DNA from: Chryseobacterium koreense CCUG 49689
Lineage (GTDB): Bacteria; Bacteroidota; Bacteroidia; Flavobacteriales; Weeksellaceae
NCBI RefSeq assembly: GCF_001045435.1
Contig: NZ_LFNG01000006.1
Coordinates: 62,001 to 126,000 of the forward strand
DNA length: 64,000 nt
Reading direction: 5' to 3'
The translations under genes were made by a program, and so were the position numbers. The notes below the pieces were generated by a model, which did not search any database, had not been told where the DNA came from, and was given only the letters and a program-made list of their open reading frames with translations. Shown here one piece after another: positions 26,619 to 35,007 of this stretch (positions are counted from its first letter, which is position 1; the number at the start of each line of letters is the position of its first letter).

Positions 26619-27422
26619 TTACTGTAAATTAGATTTCCATTTTTCGATCATTTCGCCGAAACGATCTTTAGAAAAGGTTTTATTTCGGATTTTCATCACA
26701 GGGAAGATTCCTTTTTCATCGGAAATCATTAGGATCTCGTCAGCCTTTTGGGATTCAAAGCCTATCATCTCGCTTAATTCAATCAATGCCAAATTATTGT
26801 TGTGAATAAATGTGATAAAGCTTTCCATTAAGGGCGAAATCAAGGCACCTTCTGACTGTTTCGGGATTTTTATGGTATTTCCGTTCAGGAAAAGGAGATT
26901 GCCATAAATTGATCGGGCGATCCGTTTATTTGGATTTTGCAGGATGACATCGTCCAAATCATTTTCCTGGGCATAAATTTCAGCATAGACATTTTCCGGA
27001 CAATGCACCCGAATACTACTCAGAAGATTGGTATTGACGTTGATTTCCTTGATCATATCCATTTCGAATCCCCTTTGCAGGGATAGTATATCTGGAATTT
27101 CATCTACATTAAAAAAAAACGCTACTTCCGCTTTAGACGGCAGCAATTCGGTGGAATTTCGGTAGGCCATGAAATTGATGATCCCGCTTGAAATTCCTTT
27201 GTCAATGATTTCAGCTTGGAATAATTCCTGAAAAAATTCCAGGGTATAAGTCAGCGGAATATCCATCCGCATTTTCCGCATGGAGGACATCAGGAAAAAA
27301 TAACATTCTTCGGCTAAAATTAGTTTTGAATTTCGGACAAAGAAAGATACCTTCACCGCATCTCCGAGAAGGAAAGCCCTGTTTATTTCCTGAAAATTTT
27401 CTGAACTAAAATAATTTTGCAC
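26619..27422 (-). CDS. Class IV aminotransferase homologue lacking the PLP lysine
   Basis: This 267-residue protein has the branched-chain aminotransferase/aminodeoxychorismate lyase fold. NRAFLLGDAVKVSFFVRNSKL (~14-34) stands for the usual NRGFxYGDxxFE, and the C-terminal ADEILMISDEKGIFPVMKI is well kept. Where active enzymes have the PLP-binding Lys (K-x-x-N, ~residue 138) it has SSIRVHCPEN, with Arg138. The following Glu of the E-x-x-xSN motif is replaced in RIARSIYGN. It is therefore probably a pseudoenzyme or has changed chemistry. It follows the START-like gene by 73 bp on the same strand, a pairing that I believe recurs in flavobacteria. Confidence 0.75.
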   Translation of the reverse strand: MQNYFSSENFQEINRAFLLGDAVKVSFFVRNSKLILAEECYFFLMSSMRKMRMDIPLTYTLEFFQELFQAEIIDKGISSGIINFMAYRNSTELLPSKAEVAFFFNVDEIPDILSLQRGFEMDMIKEINVNTNLLSSIRVHCPENVYAEIYAQENDLDDVILQNPNKRIARSIYGNLLFLNGNTIKIPKQSEGALISPLMESFITFIHNNNLALIELSEMIGFESQKADEILMISDEKGIFPVMKIRNKTFSKDRFGEMIEKWKSNLQ

Positions 27423-27495
27423 TTTGCTTTGGATTTAGCTAAAAAAATAATGAACGAAAAACTCGTCCATCATGTTTGTTCGTTTATAGATCAAA

Positions 27496-27882
27496 TTATG
27501 CGGCTCCCAGTTTGATCTGCAGGTTTTCTATAAGATTTTCCCAGTAGAGCTGGTTTTCATTTTCGTCTCCGGGATCGCAAAAATCGGTTATATTTAAAGA
27601 TAAATCCTCTGTAATGTCATCAATCACAATGGTCATTTCAAAGAAATTTTTGGTTCCCTCATCTTCTTCCCAGCGGAAACGAACGAAACTTTCCGGTTTG
27701 TATCGGATCAAAGTGGCTTTCTCAGAAGGACCGTTATTCCAACTGAAGAAAAAATCATCTCCCTTTTCTACTACCTCATCCGCAAACCATTCAGAAAGTC
27801 CTTCCGCACTCGCCATATATTCATATAAAATCTCTGACTGACAGTGCATTGGGAATTCGTAGTGCACTTTCGTTTTCGCCAT
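27496..27882 (-). CDS. START-like (SRPBCC) domain protein
   Basis: This 128-residue single-domain protein has the START/AHSA1-like fold found widely in Bacteroidetes. Seen are FPMHCQSEILYEYMASAEGLSEWFADEV, SWNNGPSEKATLI, VRFRWEED and a C-terminal helix ENQLYWENLIENLQIKL. The function is unknown; the fold binds hydrophobic ligands or acts as a chaperone. The frame is open for 57 codons upstream, but MAKTKVHYEFP at 27882 is the family start and the extension has no domain-like character. It probably shares a transcript with the aminotransferase homologue downstream. Confidence 0.85.
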   Translation of the reverse strand: MAKTKVHYEFPMHCQSEILYEYMASAEGLSEWFADEVVEKGDDFFFSWNNGPSEKATLIRYKPESFVRFRWEEDEGTKNFFEMTIVIDDITEDLSLNITDFCDPGDENENQLYWENLIENLQIKLGAA

Positions 27883-28103
27883 ATTGCTCACTTTTTTATG
27901 TGCCGCAATATATAAATTTAATTTTGATTTGTACAAACTATTTGAACTAAAAACGAAGAAAAGCGGATGGAAAAACATGATATTTGATAGGATTCGCTGG
28001 TAACTCCTGAAAAGATCGCTTTGAACTTTTATGGCGTCTTGACAAGTCACCAATTCTGGCTCATTTCAGGAGCAAAAAGTCAAACTCACCTTGGGCCGGA
28101 AAC

Positions 28104-28131
28104 CAAAAAAAACTCCCCAAATTGGGGAGTT
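28104..28131 (-). terminator. Terminator of the rplKAJL operon
   Basis: AACTCCCC/GGGGAGTT forms an 8-bp perfect stem with a 5-base loop (28111-28131). On the minus strand it is followed by a run of seven T, just after the rplL stop codon. Confidence 0.88.
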
Positions 28132-28153
28132 CCAAATTGTATGTAAAAAGGAA

Positions 28154-28525
28154 TTACTTCAATTCTACTTCTGCACCAGCTTCTTCCAATTGCTTTTTCA
28201 AAGCTTCTGCCTCATCTTTAGAGATACCTTGTTTGATTGGAGCAGGAGCGCCATCTACCATATCTTTTGCTTCTTTAAGACCTGCACCTGTTAAATCTTT
28301 TACCAATTTAACTACAGCCAATTTAGAAGCTCCAGCTGATTTAAGGATCACGTCGAATTCAGTTTTTTCTTCAGCAGCTTCTCCAGCTCCTGCTCCACCT
28401 GCTACTACTACTGCAGCGGCAGCTGGCTCGATTCCGTACTCATCCTTAAGGATTGCAGCTAATTCGTTTACGTCTTTTACTGTTAAGTTTACTAGCGTTT
28501 CAGCTAAATTTTTTAAATCTGACAT
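28154..28525 (-). CDS. rplL: 50S ribosomal protein L7/L12
   Basis: This 123-residue stalk protein recruits translation factors. The N-terminal dimerisation helices ([23 protein letters not shown]), an Ala/Gly-rich hinge (~35-55) and the C-terminal domain ([39 protein letters not shown]) are all present. It is the last gene of a four-gene leftward operon, with a 101-bp gap after rplJ and a strong terminator behind it. The RNA polymerase genes that usually follow are not here. Confidence 0.97.
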   Translation of the reverse strand: MSDLKNLAETLVNLTVKDVNELAAILKDEYGIEPAAAAVVVAGGAGAGEAAEEKTEFDVILKSAGASKLAVVKLVKDLTGAGLKEAKDMVDGAPAPIKQGISKDEAEALKKQLEEAGAEVELK

Positions 28526-28626
28526 TTTGTAATGTTTTTGTTGTTGAACGATTTATTTTTGTTTTTTTGAGTAAATCTCAGGTTGCTTTCGGCTTTTGGC
28601 TTCCGGCGGGTTGAATAATTCAAAGA

Positions 28627-29241
28627 TTATTCTGCAGCGGGAGCTTCTCCTTCTGCGGTTGCTTCCGGAGTTTCCGGTGCGGTTTCTTCTGCTGGTGCTT
28701 CTGCTTCAACCACTGGTGCTTCCACCGGTTCAGCTGCAGCTTCTGCTTTTGCTTCTACAGTTTCAGGCTTGTTTTGCAATGCGCCAATAACTCTCTGAAT
28801 TGGTGACTGAAGCAATCCGATGATTTCTCCGATCATTTCTTCTCTTGACTTGATGTTTGCCAACATCTCAAGGTTGTTGTCTCCAACATAGAAAGTTTCC
28901 TGAAGGAATGCAGATTTCAAAGCTGGTTTCACCTCTTTCTTTCTGAAATCTCTGATCAGTTTCGCAGGTGCGTTTGCTGTTTCAGAAATCATGATGGCAG
29001 AGTTTCCTTTGAAAGTTTCGAACATTTCAGAGTAATCAACTCCTTCAATCTGCTCCATTGCTTTTTGAAGCAAAGTGTTTTTTACAACTTTTACCTTAAT
29101 GTTTTGCTTGAAGGCAGCCCTTCTGAAATCTGAAGATTTCTGAGCGTTTAACCCTTCTAGATCTGCTACATAAACTACTTTTGCATCCTGAAGCAAATCT
29201 TTAATTTCTTGTATTGCTACAACTTTATTTTCTTTAGTCAT
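28627..29241 (-). CDS. rplJ: 50S ribosomal protein L10 with long acidic tail
   Basis: L10 anchors the L7/L12 stalk to 23S rRNA. The core is at residues 1-157 (VVYVADLEGLNAQKSSDFRR, VVKNTLLQKAM, FKGNSAIMI). After it, residues 158-204 form a low-complexity tail of Ala, Glu, Pro, Val and Thr with many Glu residues, beyond the usual end of the family near 165-175. The tail is likely disordered and exposed beside the stalk. The operon order is rplK-rplA-rplJ-rplL. Confidence 0.96.
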   Translation of the reverse strand: MTKENKVVAIQEIKDLLQDAKVVYVADLEGLNAQKSSDFRRAAFKQNIKVKVVKNTLLQKAMEQIEGVDYSEMFETFKGNSAIMISETANAPAKLIRDFRKKEVKPALKSAFLQETFYVGDNNLEMLANIKSREEMIGEIIGLLQSPIQRVIGALQNKPETVEAKAEAAAEPVEAPVVEAEAPAEETAPETPEATAEGEAPAAE

Positions 29242-29258
29242 TGTCTTAAGGATTTAAA

Positions 29259-29951
29259 TTAGTTTACAGATTTTGTATCAACTGAAATTCCAGGACTCAT
29301 GGTAGAAGACAAGTAGATTGACTTCACATAAATTCCTTTTGCAGCAGTCGGTTTCAACTTGATCAACGTCTGAATTAATTCAGATGCGTTCTCCTTGATT
29401 TTGGCAGCGTCGAAAGACACTTTTCCGATTCCTGCGTGGATGATTCCGTATTTATCAACTTTAAAATCAATTTTACCTGATTTCACTTCAGAAACAGCTT
29501 TTCCGATTTCCATCGTTACGGTTCCTGATTTTGGATTTGGCATCAAACCTCTCGGTCCCAAAATTCTACCCAATGGACCCAATTTACCCATTACGGCAGG
29601 CATTGTCACGATAACGTCAACGTCTGTCCAACCTCCTTTAATTTTATCAAGATATTCATCAAGACCTACATAGTCTGCTCCCGCTTCTTTAGCTTCAGCT
29701 TCTTTGTCTGGAGTAACTAAAGCAAGAACTTTCACATCCTTACCGGTACCGTGCGGAAGGGAAACAACTCCTCTTACCATTTGGTTTGCTTTTCTTGGAT
29801 CAACTCCCAATCTAACCGCCAAATCTACAGAAGCGTCAAACTTCGCATAGTTCAGTTCTTTTACCAAAGCAGAAGCTTCGTCTAAGTTATAGACTTTGTT
29901 CTTCTCCAGTTTGCTTGCAACTTCTTTTTGCTTTTTCGTTAATTTTGCCAT
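29259..29951 (-). CDS. rplA: 50S ribosomal protein L1
   Basis: This 230-residue component of the mobile L1 stalk binds 23S rRNA near the E site and often autorepresses its operon by binding the mRNA leader. The conserved [34 protein letters not shown] and [20 protein letters not shown] segments are clear. It lies 11 bp after rplK and 17 bp before rplJ. Translational feedback by L1 is known for E. coli and is plausible here, but I did not identify the leader site. Confidence 0.97.
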   Translation of the reverse strand: MAKLTKKQKEVASKLEKNKVYNLDEASALVKELNYAKFDASVDLAVRLGVDPRKANQMVRGVVSLPHGTGKDVKVLALVTPDKEAEAKEAGADYVGLDEYLDKIKGGWTDVDVIVTMPAVMGKLGPLGRILGPRGLMPNPKSGTVTMEIGKAVSEVKSGKIDFKVDKYGIIHAGIGKVSFDAAKIKENASELIQTLIKLKPTAAKGIYVKSIYLSSTMSPGISVDTKSVN

Positions 29952-29962
29952 TTCAATAAGTA

Positions 29963-30406
29963 TTAAGCGTTAGTTGGTTTAGTTCCTGTCACTCTCAATC
30001 CCATAGATCTTGCCGTACCTGCAACCATAGTCATTGCTGAATCGATGTTGAAGCAGTTAAGGTCTGTCATTTTATCTTCTGCGATTTTTTTAACCTGATC
30101 CCAAGATACAGAACCCACTTTAGCTCTGTTTGGCTCTCCGGAACCCTTTTTCTGCTTAGAAGCATCTAAAAGTTGGATTGCAGCAGGAGGAGTTTTGATA
30201 ACGAATTCAAAAGATTTGTCTTCGTATACAGTAATTACTACCGGCAAAACCTGTCCTGGCTTGTCTTGAGTTCTTCCGTTAAATTGTTTGCAAAACTCCA
30301 TAATGTTCACACCTGCAGAACCCAAAGCTGGACCTACCGGTGGAGAAGGGTTTGCTGCCCCTCCTTTCACTTGGAGTTTAACCATTTTAAAGACTTTTTT
30401 AGCCAT
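29963..30406 (-). CDS. rplK: 50S ribosomal protein L11
   Basis: This 147-residue protein of the GTPase-associated centre contacts 23S rRNA and is needed for RelA-mediated stringent response in E. coli. Visible are [34 protein letters not shown] with its proline-rich hinge, and the C-terminal [10 protein letters not shown]. It is the first gene of the operon behind a consensus promoter. nusG and secE, which commonly precede it, are absent. Confidence 0.97.
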   Translation of the reverse strand: MAKKVFKMVKLQVKGGAANPSPPVGPALGSAGVNIMEFCKQFNGRTQDKPGQVLPVVITVYEDKSFEFVIKTPPAAIQLLDASKQKKGSGEPNRAKVGSVSWDQVKKIAEDKMTDLNCFNIDSAMTMVAGTARSMGLRVTGTKPTNA

Positions 30407-30501
30407 TTTTTTGTTTTAAGATTTTTTAATTTATGAATGTGGAAGCATTTATAAATCAGCAAAATAGATTATCTCACCTTTCTACTTTACTTTTCGGACT
30501 G

Positions 30502-30532
30502 CAAAATTAAGAAATATTTTTAATTCCACAAG
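30502..30532 (-). promoter_or_regulatory. Promoter of the rplKAJL operon
   Basis: On the minus strand CTTG (30532-30529), a 19-base spacer and TAATTTTG (30509-30502) match TTTG-N19-TAnnTTTG with one change. A leader of roughly 90 bases precedes rplK. Confidence 0.8.
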
Positions 30533-30622
30533 TGTAAGATGTTGATTTTTAGAAAGAATTTTTAAATTAATGGGATTCATGATCCGTTGCACCACTTTTT
30601 AATTACCGGTCAAGTTAATTCA

Positions 30623-30700
30623 GTGTTTTCACGGGTGTCTCTGCGTCTTTTCACCCAGCAAAACAACGTGTTTTCACCCAGATAAATCAGGCGTTTTCAC
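30623..30700. repeat. Four TTTTCAC direct repeats at 22-23 bp spacing
   Basis: TTTTCAC occurs at 30626, 30648, 30671 and 30694, each preceded by G-rich GTG, CGTC or GCG and mostly followed by CCC or similar. The spacings of 22, 23 and 23 bp put the sites on one face of the helix. A fifth partial copy (GGTTTTCCC) is at 30702. They end about 25 bp before the -7 box of the T9SS cargo gene. Confidence 0.65.
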
Positions 30701-30725
30701 TGGTTTTCCCAACCACACTTCATCA

Positions 30726-30733
30726 TAAATTTG
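30726..30733 (+). promoter_or_regulatory. -7 box of the T9SS cargo gene
   Basis: TAAATTTG fits TAnnTTTG, 35 bp before the start codon. The -33 position holds GTTTTC rather than TTTG, which suggests a promoter that needs an activator. Confidence 0.6.
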
Positions 30734-30767
30734 CACAAATACCTGATGAAAGCATTTGGAGTTTGTG

Positions 30768-31670
30768 ATGAAAAAAATTTCTATTCTATTGACGTTAATT
30801 CTTGCCGGATCCATCATCTTCGGCCAAGCTTTAATATCTGAAAATTTTGAAAACTACCCATTGGGAAAATTTGAAAAACAGAGAGGCTGGGAAAGAGAAG
30901 GAGGAAATCCCGACCAAATAAAAATAGTGAACTTGCCCAATCAGACCAACGGAAAATCACTCCAGTTTGACCGCTCTACCCTAGATGAAATCGGCTTGCA
31001 CAAAGCTCTTCCTTGGTCTTCCCGAAGTCCTGGAAATAATATTTTGAAAGTGGATTTCAAAATTTTTTCTGGCCGGGGATTTGGTAAATCCGCGATTCAA
31101 GTATTTGCCGACGGAATTACACGCTACAAAGTAGGTGAACTGGTCTATTTTGCGAGCAGTGGTTCATTCCTATTCCGAAGCCAAAATATGGATCCCAACG
31201 GAACAATAACATTTTCCAACGTCGAGGAAAACAGATGGTACGACTGCACCATGACTTATAATTCCAATAATGGCCAGTCCTACATTGTGATCGAGGGCGC
31301 CACTTTCGGTCCATTTTCAGATGCCGCCGGAAAATCCCCAGACAGATTTCAGTTTACTTCCGATCCATTTGACGGACTTCATACTTTGAACTTCGATGAT
31401 TTAAAAGTTTCCGCAATCAATCAGCTTTCGGCTTCCACCGAGAATGGGATTTCGCAGACCACGGTTTTTCCAAATCCGGCAAACGATCTCTTCACGATAA
31501 AAACAGACAAAGGAATTTCCCAAGTATTCCTATTCGATCATGACGGAAGAATGGTGGCAAGTTCAAACTCCAAGGCAATGAATTTATCGGGGTTGAATTC
31601 TGGGATTTATATTCTAAACATTAAATATACCGATGGAAAACACGAAAGCATGAGGATCATAAAAAAATAA
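30768..31670 (+). CDS. Secreted protein with T9SS type A sorting domain
   Basis: This 300-residue exported protein has a signal peptide ending near IIFGQ (~19). Its central domain begins ISENFENYPLGKFEKQRGW and resembles a jelly-roll laminin-G/glucanase-like fold (e.g. RWYDCTMTYNSNNGQSYIVIEGATFGPF). The last ~75 residues are a T9SS C-terminal sorting domain (VFPNPANDLFTIKTD, SGIYILNI, final MRIIKK). The protein should therefore cross the outer membrane by T9SS and be attached to the surface or released. The start at 30768 (MKKISILL) replaces a four-codon upstream extension from TTG. It is a paralogue of the protein at 51986-52885. The binding target is unknown. Confidence 0.85.
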   Translation: MKKISILLTLILAGSIIFGQALISENFENYPLGKFEKQRGWEREGGNPDQIKIVNLPNQTNGKSLQFDRSTLDEIGLHKALPWSSRSPGNNILKVDFKIFSGRGFGKSAIQVFADGITRYKVGELVYFASSGSFLFRSQNMDPNGTITFSNVEENRWYDCTMTYNSNNGQSYIVIEGATFGPFSDAAGKSPDRFQFTSDPFDGLHTLNFDDLKVSAINQLSASTENGISQTTVFPNPANDLFTIKTDKGISQVFLFDHDGRMVASSNSKAMNLSGLNSGIYILNIKYTDGKHESMRIIKK

Positions 31671-31705
31671 TCCATTTTTTTAATCTATTTTAGTATTTTT
31701 GAGAG

Positions 31706-31734
31706 AGCTGCAATCTTATGGGTTGCAGTTTTTT
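31706..31734 (+). terminator. Terminator of the T9SS cargo gene
   Basis: CTGCAA/TTGCAG (31708-31713 with 31723-31728) encloses a 9-base loop and is followed by TTTTTT. Confidence 0.75.
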
Positions 31735-31779
31735 AGGCTAAAAAATTCGATCAAAATTTGGCGCCGAATCGATGTCAAC

Positions 31780-33411
31780 TTACCGACCTTCATCATAATG
31801 TAAGTCTAAAATCCTTTGAATTTTAGCTTTTTCAAATGGAGTGATTTTCTTCCACACAAAACCGTCTCTAAAATCTGGACCTTTCAATTGCGGAAAAATT
31901 CCTGCATCGAGATATTGCTGGACAAAAGAGGGAGAAATAGCAGGAATCGGGGTATCAAAACTAAATGGATAATCTTTGACCACATTAAACTTCAGGTTTC
32001 CGATCTGGTGATTTTCAAACTTTTTCCATTCATAGACAGCCGGTGAACAAAACTGAGTCGGAACGAAACCACCCATAAAACCGCTCATCTTAAAACTCGG
32101 AAGTTGAGATTGGAAATATTTTGGAAAACAAAAAAACAGACCAAAAATGAAAGTTAATATCGAAAAAATCAGCAGCGAGCCGAACTTTGAAATCCGCTGC
32201 CAAAAAACCACAAAGAAAATCACGAAAAACACATCGATAAAAAACCGATACTGTGCCGAGAACCATAAAACCATAATAGTTTTCAGCAAAATAGAAATGA
32301 AAATGAGCCAAACAAGTTTTGATTTTCTTAAAATAGAAAATAGCAGAAATAGCGCTAAACTTACCACAAAAAGCATATGGATTTTACCTTTGATCCCATC
32401 CAAAAAAAGCCAGTTTTTGATGTAATCCATTGTAGAAAATTGCCGGATCTCTTCCACAGTATATTGCAAATCATAGGTTTTAAGAATCGCCATATCTGAT
32501 GATTTTGCCAAAACAACGGAATTAGGCGCCCAACTAAAACCAAAGTCAGGAAACGGCACGGGGAAAATTGGAAACCCAAAGGTCCAAATGTTCTTGAATA
32601 GGAATAAAAATAATAAGATTTTTCCCGGCAAGAATACTCTCAAACCAGACCGCAACATGAAGACCGAATATAAAAAGCTCAATACAGGCAGCCAAATCAT
32701 GGTCGGTTTGACCGCAAATATAAAAACGGAAATCAGGAAAAGCACTGAAGAATCCCTATATCCAAGGAAAATCTCATTTAATACGATCAGTGAAAAAACG
32801 AGCATCGGCAAATCCGGATTTGGAGATTGTGCGAATAAAAACAAAATTGGCAGGAAAACAAGATGAATCCAAGATTTTTTCTCGAAAATATAAATCAGGA
32901 AAATGACAAGGATTACCGCATTGAGCCTTAAAAAAGAGTCTGTGAAATTTGAAAAGCCCGCCTGCAAAATATGCCAAAAAGACATTTGTCCTAAGAGTAA
33001 ATCCAAATTCGAAATTCCCTGGACCAAACCCACTTTTGAAAGCCAACTGATTGTGGGAACATAATAACCGAAATGGTCTAAAATAAATGGATAGAAAGAT
33101 CCGAAAAATAGAATGATGGCCGTTACCGATAAAAATATACTTCTATGATTAGGAGCAAATTGCAAGATTCCGCGATATTCTTTAAAATAAAAGAAGGCCC
33201 AAAATCCAAAGACCAGAAAAGGGATCTCGACAAAGATGTTTAAAGGAACAAAAAAAGCCATCAAACAAAAAAGGGTTGAAATAGACAGGGTTCCCAAAAT
33301 CAACTTTAAGGAAATCCCGTCAACCTCGATTTTAAATAAACTGCAAGAAACCCGCCCGAATCCGAGAAAAACGGGTATTAAGACAATTGCTGAAAAAAGA
33401 ATAGAAAGCAC
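31780..33411 (-). CDS. Polytopic membrane protein, possible GT-C glycosyltransferase-like
   Basis: I cannot name this 543-residue protein firmly. It has about a dozen hydrophobic helices and a short soluble C-terminal part rich in Phe and Lys. The periplasmic segment after the third helix group contains DHFGYYVPTISWLSKVG, reminiscent of the acidic loop in GT-C glycosyltransferases. The overall look resembles the LIC_10190-type membrane protein family. It starts 2 bp after the stop of the Asp-box surface protein gene on the same strand, so the two are probably translated together. That context suggests a role in surface glycan or cell-envelope assembly (inference). Confidence 0.6.
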   Translation of the reverse strand: MLSILFSAIVLIPVFLGFGRVSCSLFKIEVDGISLKLILGTLSISTLFCLMAFFVPLNIFVEIPFLVFGFWAFFYFKEYRGILQFAPNHRSIFLSVTAIILFFGSFYPFILDHFGYYVPTISWLSKVGLVQGISNLDLLLGQMSFWHILQAGFSNFTDSFLRLNAVILVIFLIYIFEKKSWIHLVFLPILFLFAQSPNPDLPMLVFSLIVLNEIFLGYRDSSVLFLISVFIFAVKPTMIWLPVLSFLYSVFMLRSGLRVFLPGKILLFLFLFKNIWTFGFPIFPVPFPDFGFSWAPNSVVLAKSSDMAILKTYDLQYTVEEIRQFSTMDYIKNWLFLDGIKGKIHMLFVVSLALFLLFSILRKSKLVWLIFISILLKTIMVLWFSAQYRFFIDVFFVIFFVVFWQRISKFGSLLIFSILTFIFGLFFCFPKYFQSQLPSFKMSGFMGGFVPTQFCSPAVYEWKKFENHQIGNLKFNVVKDYPFSFDTPIPAISPSFVQQYLDAGIFPQLKGPDFRDGFVWKKITPFEKAKIQRILDLHYDEGR

Positions 33412-33413
33412 AG

Positions 33414-34940
33414 CTATTTTATAAACGGAACCGATTTTTTCAGCACCCCATCTACTTTCAATTCGCAGATATAATTTCCCTTTTTCATTTTCAGGTGTTC
33501 CACATCAATTTTTTGAATATATTTTCCATAGCCTTGATTTTCTCTCAAAACCTGGCGAACCAATCTTCCGGACATATCGTAAATATTGATCTCAACCAAA
33601 GATGACGCGTGAAGTTTGTAGGAAATATAGGCTTCCTTATCTACCGGATTCGGGTAAAAGTTGATGTTTTGATCGGTTACATTTTCAACCGTTTGCAGAA
33701 TATTGCTATCAAGAATTTTAGCGGTCACGATTCTACTGCTTCCACCGACTCGGTCTCCCCAAATTGCGTGAATCACCCCATTTCTGGCGGCAATATTGGT
33801 GTAATCACCAAAAAAAATGCTTGGATTGGGAGTGAACGTGGTTTGGTTTATTTTAATATTGACGAAAGTTTGACCTCCATCGGTGGACCGCGCAAGATAC
33901 ACATCTGTTTGATTGTCGCTGTAACTTCTTCGGTCATAGAAAACGAAATATAGGTTTCCATTAGACTGATCGATGGCCATCCAAGTTAGGAATTGCTGCT
34001 TTCCGGAATTATCATTATTTACTTTGGTGGGTGTACTCCAAGTATTCCCGCCATCAATTGATTTACTCAAAAAAATATCGGTGTTATCGATACCGTTTCT
34101 TTGATCACTCCAATTCACATAAATTGTGCCGCGATTAGGTCCATTGCTGATGTCGCAAGCCGTAATCGGAAGTCCATTGCTGCGGTCGAGTCCCGGAATC
34201 GAAAAATCCCACCCTCCGGGAATATCGGCAATTTTAATATCATTAGTGAGCCAGGTATTTCCCCCATCCAGGGAGCGGTCAAAAACCAAACCAGCGGGTC
34301 CTGCCCACGAAACATAGATTTCGTTGTTTGGTCCAATCGCGGGAACGGCTCCTTCCACGGTATTGTCTTGATCCACACAGTCTCCATCGATTTGGTTTAT
34401 TTTAATGGGTGTGCTCCATGATGTGCCGCCATTGGTTGATTTTGAAAACAGAATGGAAGATTTGTCATTGGGATTTGCACTGCCATAGGAATCAAATTGA
34501 GTCCAGGTCATGTAGAGGTTATTGTTACTGTCTGCTGCAAGCCATTGCTTATCATGCTGTTTCCCGTTGAGTCCCACATAGCTTCCGTTATCATAGGTTG
34601 CACCACCATTGGTTGATTTCTGAACCACGATCCTGTCCAGCCAAGAACCGGAACTTGGATTAGAAAGATGCGCAAAAAATAAATTTCCGGCATTATCAAA
34701 AACCAAAGCCGGATCACCCCAAACTCCATAAGTTGAACTTAAGGATTTTAAAGTCCAATTCAAACCGCCATTTGTGGAATAGTAATAATTATTGATATTG
34801 GCACCCGCAACCAAAATATTGGGATTGGTGGGGTGAATTGCGATCGATGGTTCAGTAGGCGTTCCGGAATGGATAACCACGTTCTGCTGCGCCAGAAAAA
34901 AACCAATGGATAAAAATGTAAACAAAAATGGAAGCTTCAT
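33414..34940 (-). CDS. Asp-box (sialidase-like propeller) surface protein with T9SS sorting domain
   Basis: The 508-residue protein has a signal peptide (MKLPFLFTFLSIGFFLAQ). A beta-propeller follows with about six Asp-box motifs of the form S-x-D/N-G-G-x-T-W (STNGGLNW, KSTNGGTSW, RSLDGGNTW, KSIDGGNTW, RSTDGGQTF and one further copy). A C-terminal T9SS domain closes it (NFYPNPVDKEAYI, ending KSVPFIK). Asp boxes occur in sialidases and many non-enzymatic propellers; the sialidase Arg triad and catalytic Tyr were not recognised, so binding rather than hydrolysis is possible. The start at 34940 is chosen over a frame extending 49 codons upstream because the signal peptide begins there. Confidence 0.82.
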   Translation of the reverse strand: MKLPFLFTFLSIGFFLAQQNVVIHSGTPTEPSIAIHPTNPNILVAGANINNYYYSTNGGLNWTLKSLSSTYGVWGDPALVFDNAGNLFFAHLSNPSSGSWLDRIVVQKSTNGGATYDNGSYVGLNGKQHDKQWLAADSNNNLYMTWTQFDSYGSANPNDKSSILFSKSTNGGTSWSTPIKINQIDGDCVDQDNTVEGAVPAIGPNNEIYVSWAGPAGLVFDRSLDGGNTWLTNDIKIADIPGGWDFSIPGLDRSNGLPITACDISNGPNRGTIYVNWSDQRNGIDNTDIFLSKSIDGGNTWSTPTKVNNDNSGKQQFLTWMAIDQSNGNLYFVFYDRRSYSDNQTDVYLARSTDGGQTFVNIKINQTTFTPNPSIFFGDYTNIAARNGVIHAIWGDRVGGSSRIVTAKILDSNILQTVENVTDQNINFYPNPVDKEAYISYKLHASSLVEINIYDMSGRLVRQVLRENQGYGKYIQKIDVEHLKMKKGNYICELKVDGVLKKSVPFIK

Positions 34941-34945
34941 AGCAA

Positions 34946-34978
34946 TAAAAAAAGATTGCCTAAAAATAAGCAATCTTT
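34946..34978 (-). terminator. Terminator of the glycine-zipper lipoprotein gene
   Basis: A 9-bp stem (34951-34959 with 34970-34978) encloses a 10-base loop and is followed on the minus strand by a T-run. Confidence 0.8.
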
Positions 34979-35007
34979 CGAATATATGGAGTGATTTGGT
35001 TTTAAAA

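Noticed and set aside
30623-30710. A small CRISPR-like array
   Set aside because: The repeated unit is only about 7-10 bp and spacing is helical (22-23 bp). There are no unique spacers of about 30 bp and no cas genes. A regulatory site fits better.
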